Shown: positions 63,629 to 64,000 of the stretch, piece by piece
How positions within the stretch are numbered: position 1 is the stretch's first letter
Layout of the letters: each line of letters starts with the position of its first letter
NCBI RefSeq assembly: GCF_030503435.1
Contig: NZ_JAUKPO010000026.1
Span: 38,743 to 102,742 of the forward strand
Direction: 5' to 3'
Length of the DNA stretch: 64,000 nucleotides
Origin: Rhodocytophaga aerolata
GTDB taxonomy: Bacteria > Bacteroidota > Bacteroidia > Cytophagales > 172606-1
Translations under genes and position numbers: made by a program
The notes under the pieces: generated by a model
The model's input: only the letters and a program-made list of their open reading frames with translations
Databases searched by the model: none
Told to the model about the DNA's origin: nothing

Positions 63629-63832
63629 TTAGTGCAAGAGCAATAGTAACGATAAGTCATATAGAGCTTAGATTCGACTGTTATTTACTACTATAGAAAG
63701 CTCAACTTATGTTTATAGTCTTCTTGAAAATGCAAGCAAAAAAACTCTACAATTTCAAATCATGATTTGGCCTTTTTTTAACATACACTTAATAAAAATT
63801 ATCTGCCTATCTCTTTTTTTCAACTTAAAAAG

Positions 63833-63863
63833 AAAGAACCTAAGACTCAATCTTAGGTTCTTT
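63833..63863 (-). terminator. Rho-independent terminator of the T9SS gene at the right edge
   Basis: AAAGAACCTAAGA and TCTTAGGTTCTTT form a perfect 13-bp stem with loop CTCAA; on the minus strand it is followed by a T-rich run. It lies 82 bp after the stop of the partial gene at 63945, and is likely bidirectional. Confidence 0.8.
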
Positions 63864-63944
63864 CCATATTGTTTTATTTATAATTCATTCATTCTGGCAG
63901 ATAAATGAATTTAACTTTCTTTATCTAGTATGCTTTCCAATAGC

Positions 63945-64000
63945 TTATTTTTTAACTACCCGAATGAGTTCCGCAGGTTGATCCCCAGCTTGCAGTTTGA
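63945..64000 (-). CDS. C-terminal end of a protein with a T9SS sorting domain
   Basis: Minus-strand frame from the right edge to the stop at 63945 encodes KLQAGDQPAELIRVVKK. The closing pattern L-x-x-G-x-x-x-x-x-x-R-V-V-K-K matches the C-terminal strand of T9SS type A sorting domains, which direct export across the outer membrane by the Bacteroidota type IX system. The main part of the protein lies beyond the window. Confidence 0.6.
   Translation of the reverse strand, partial: KLQAGDQPAELIRVVKK

Larger units (their letters stand above)
63390..63944. other. Intergenic region with palindromes
   Basis: It holds the operator-like pair at 63599-63628 and the terminator at 63833-63863. One plus-strand frame (about 63396-63563) encodes protein-like sequence such as KLDTRSKYAKLNESYKFPPP without a usual start, possibly a decayed fragment. 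No intact gene is seen. Confidence 0.35.

Overview
The window looks like the chromosome of a Bacteroidota bacterium, most likely Cytophagales. The supporting signs are a SusC/SusD pair, a one-protein hybrid two-component regulator (propeller, Y_Y_Y, kinase, receiver, AraC), a type IX secretion C-terminal signal at the right edge, promoters of the TTTG-N21-TAnnTTTG type, and starts without Shine-Dalgarno motifs. The closest genus cannot be named from the sequence alone.

Layout. 0-7 kb: methyltransferase start, small secreted protein, hybrid regulator, IS relic, and a CHASE3/GAF sensor without a kinase domain. 7.5-12.3 kb: LysR regulator and cysJ-cysI sulfite reductase. 12.4-18.5 kb: accessory genes (DUF4279, VanZ-like, a frameshifted GH16 hydrolase, MarR-GNAT with paired operators, globin/HxlR, a truncated M28 peptidase). 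18.6-29 kb: a very large alpha-2-macroglobulin carrying a SusC-like plug region, a DUF3857 protein, SMR exporter, Crp/Fnr regulator and a deoxyhypusine-synthase paralogue. 29.2-42.8 kb, minus strand: leader, susC, susD, three Cys-type sulfatases, a sterol-desaturase-like oxygenase, two small proteins and a formylglycine-generating enzyme. 43-50.8 kb: Rrf2 regulator, ChrB-AraC fusion, frameshifted TonB receptor, DUF2490, chrA, ATP-grasp. 52.5-58.7 kb: an RND efflux system with an ArsR regulator. 59-64 kb: SDR, Atu4866, AraC, small unknown genes and the end of a T9SS-exported protein.

The most notable region is the leader of the SusCD-sulfatase operon (about 42.14-42.96 kb, minus strand). A near-consensus Bacteroidota promoter is followed by a 35-codon ORF ending RRCCC-stop, then a tRNA-Cys(GCA) gene, then a 33-codon ORF ending GRCCCCR-stop, then hairpins, then susC. 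Both ORFs start in the same ACACCTATGAA context. An Rrf2-family regulator, the family of the cysteine regulator CymR, is divergent, and an inverted repeat overlaps the leader promoter. I infer a cysteine-sensing control leader for an operon that releases sulfate from organosulfates. cysJI and a ChrA-type transporter in the same window fit a sulfur theme, although the link is inferred.

A family of three roughly 120-bp palindromic repeats lies inside the same operon, one copy between susC and susD. Two genes (GH16 and the TonB receptor) carry single-base frameshifts at or next to short homopolymers, so assembly error must be excluded before they are called pseudogenes.
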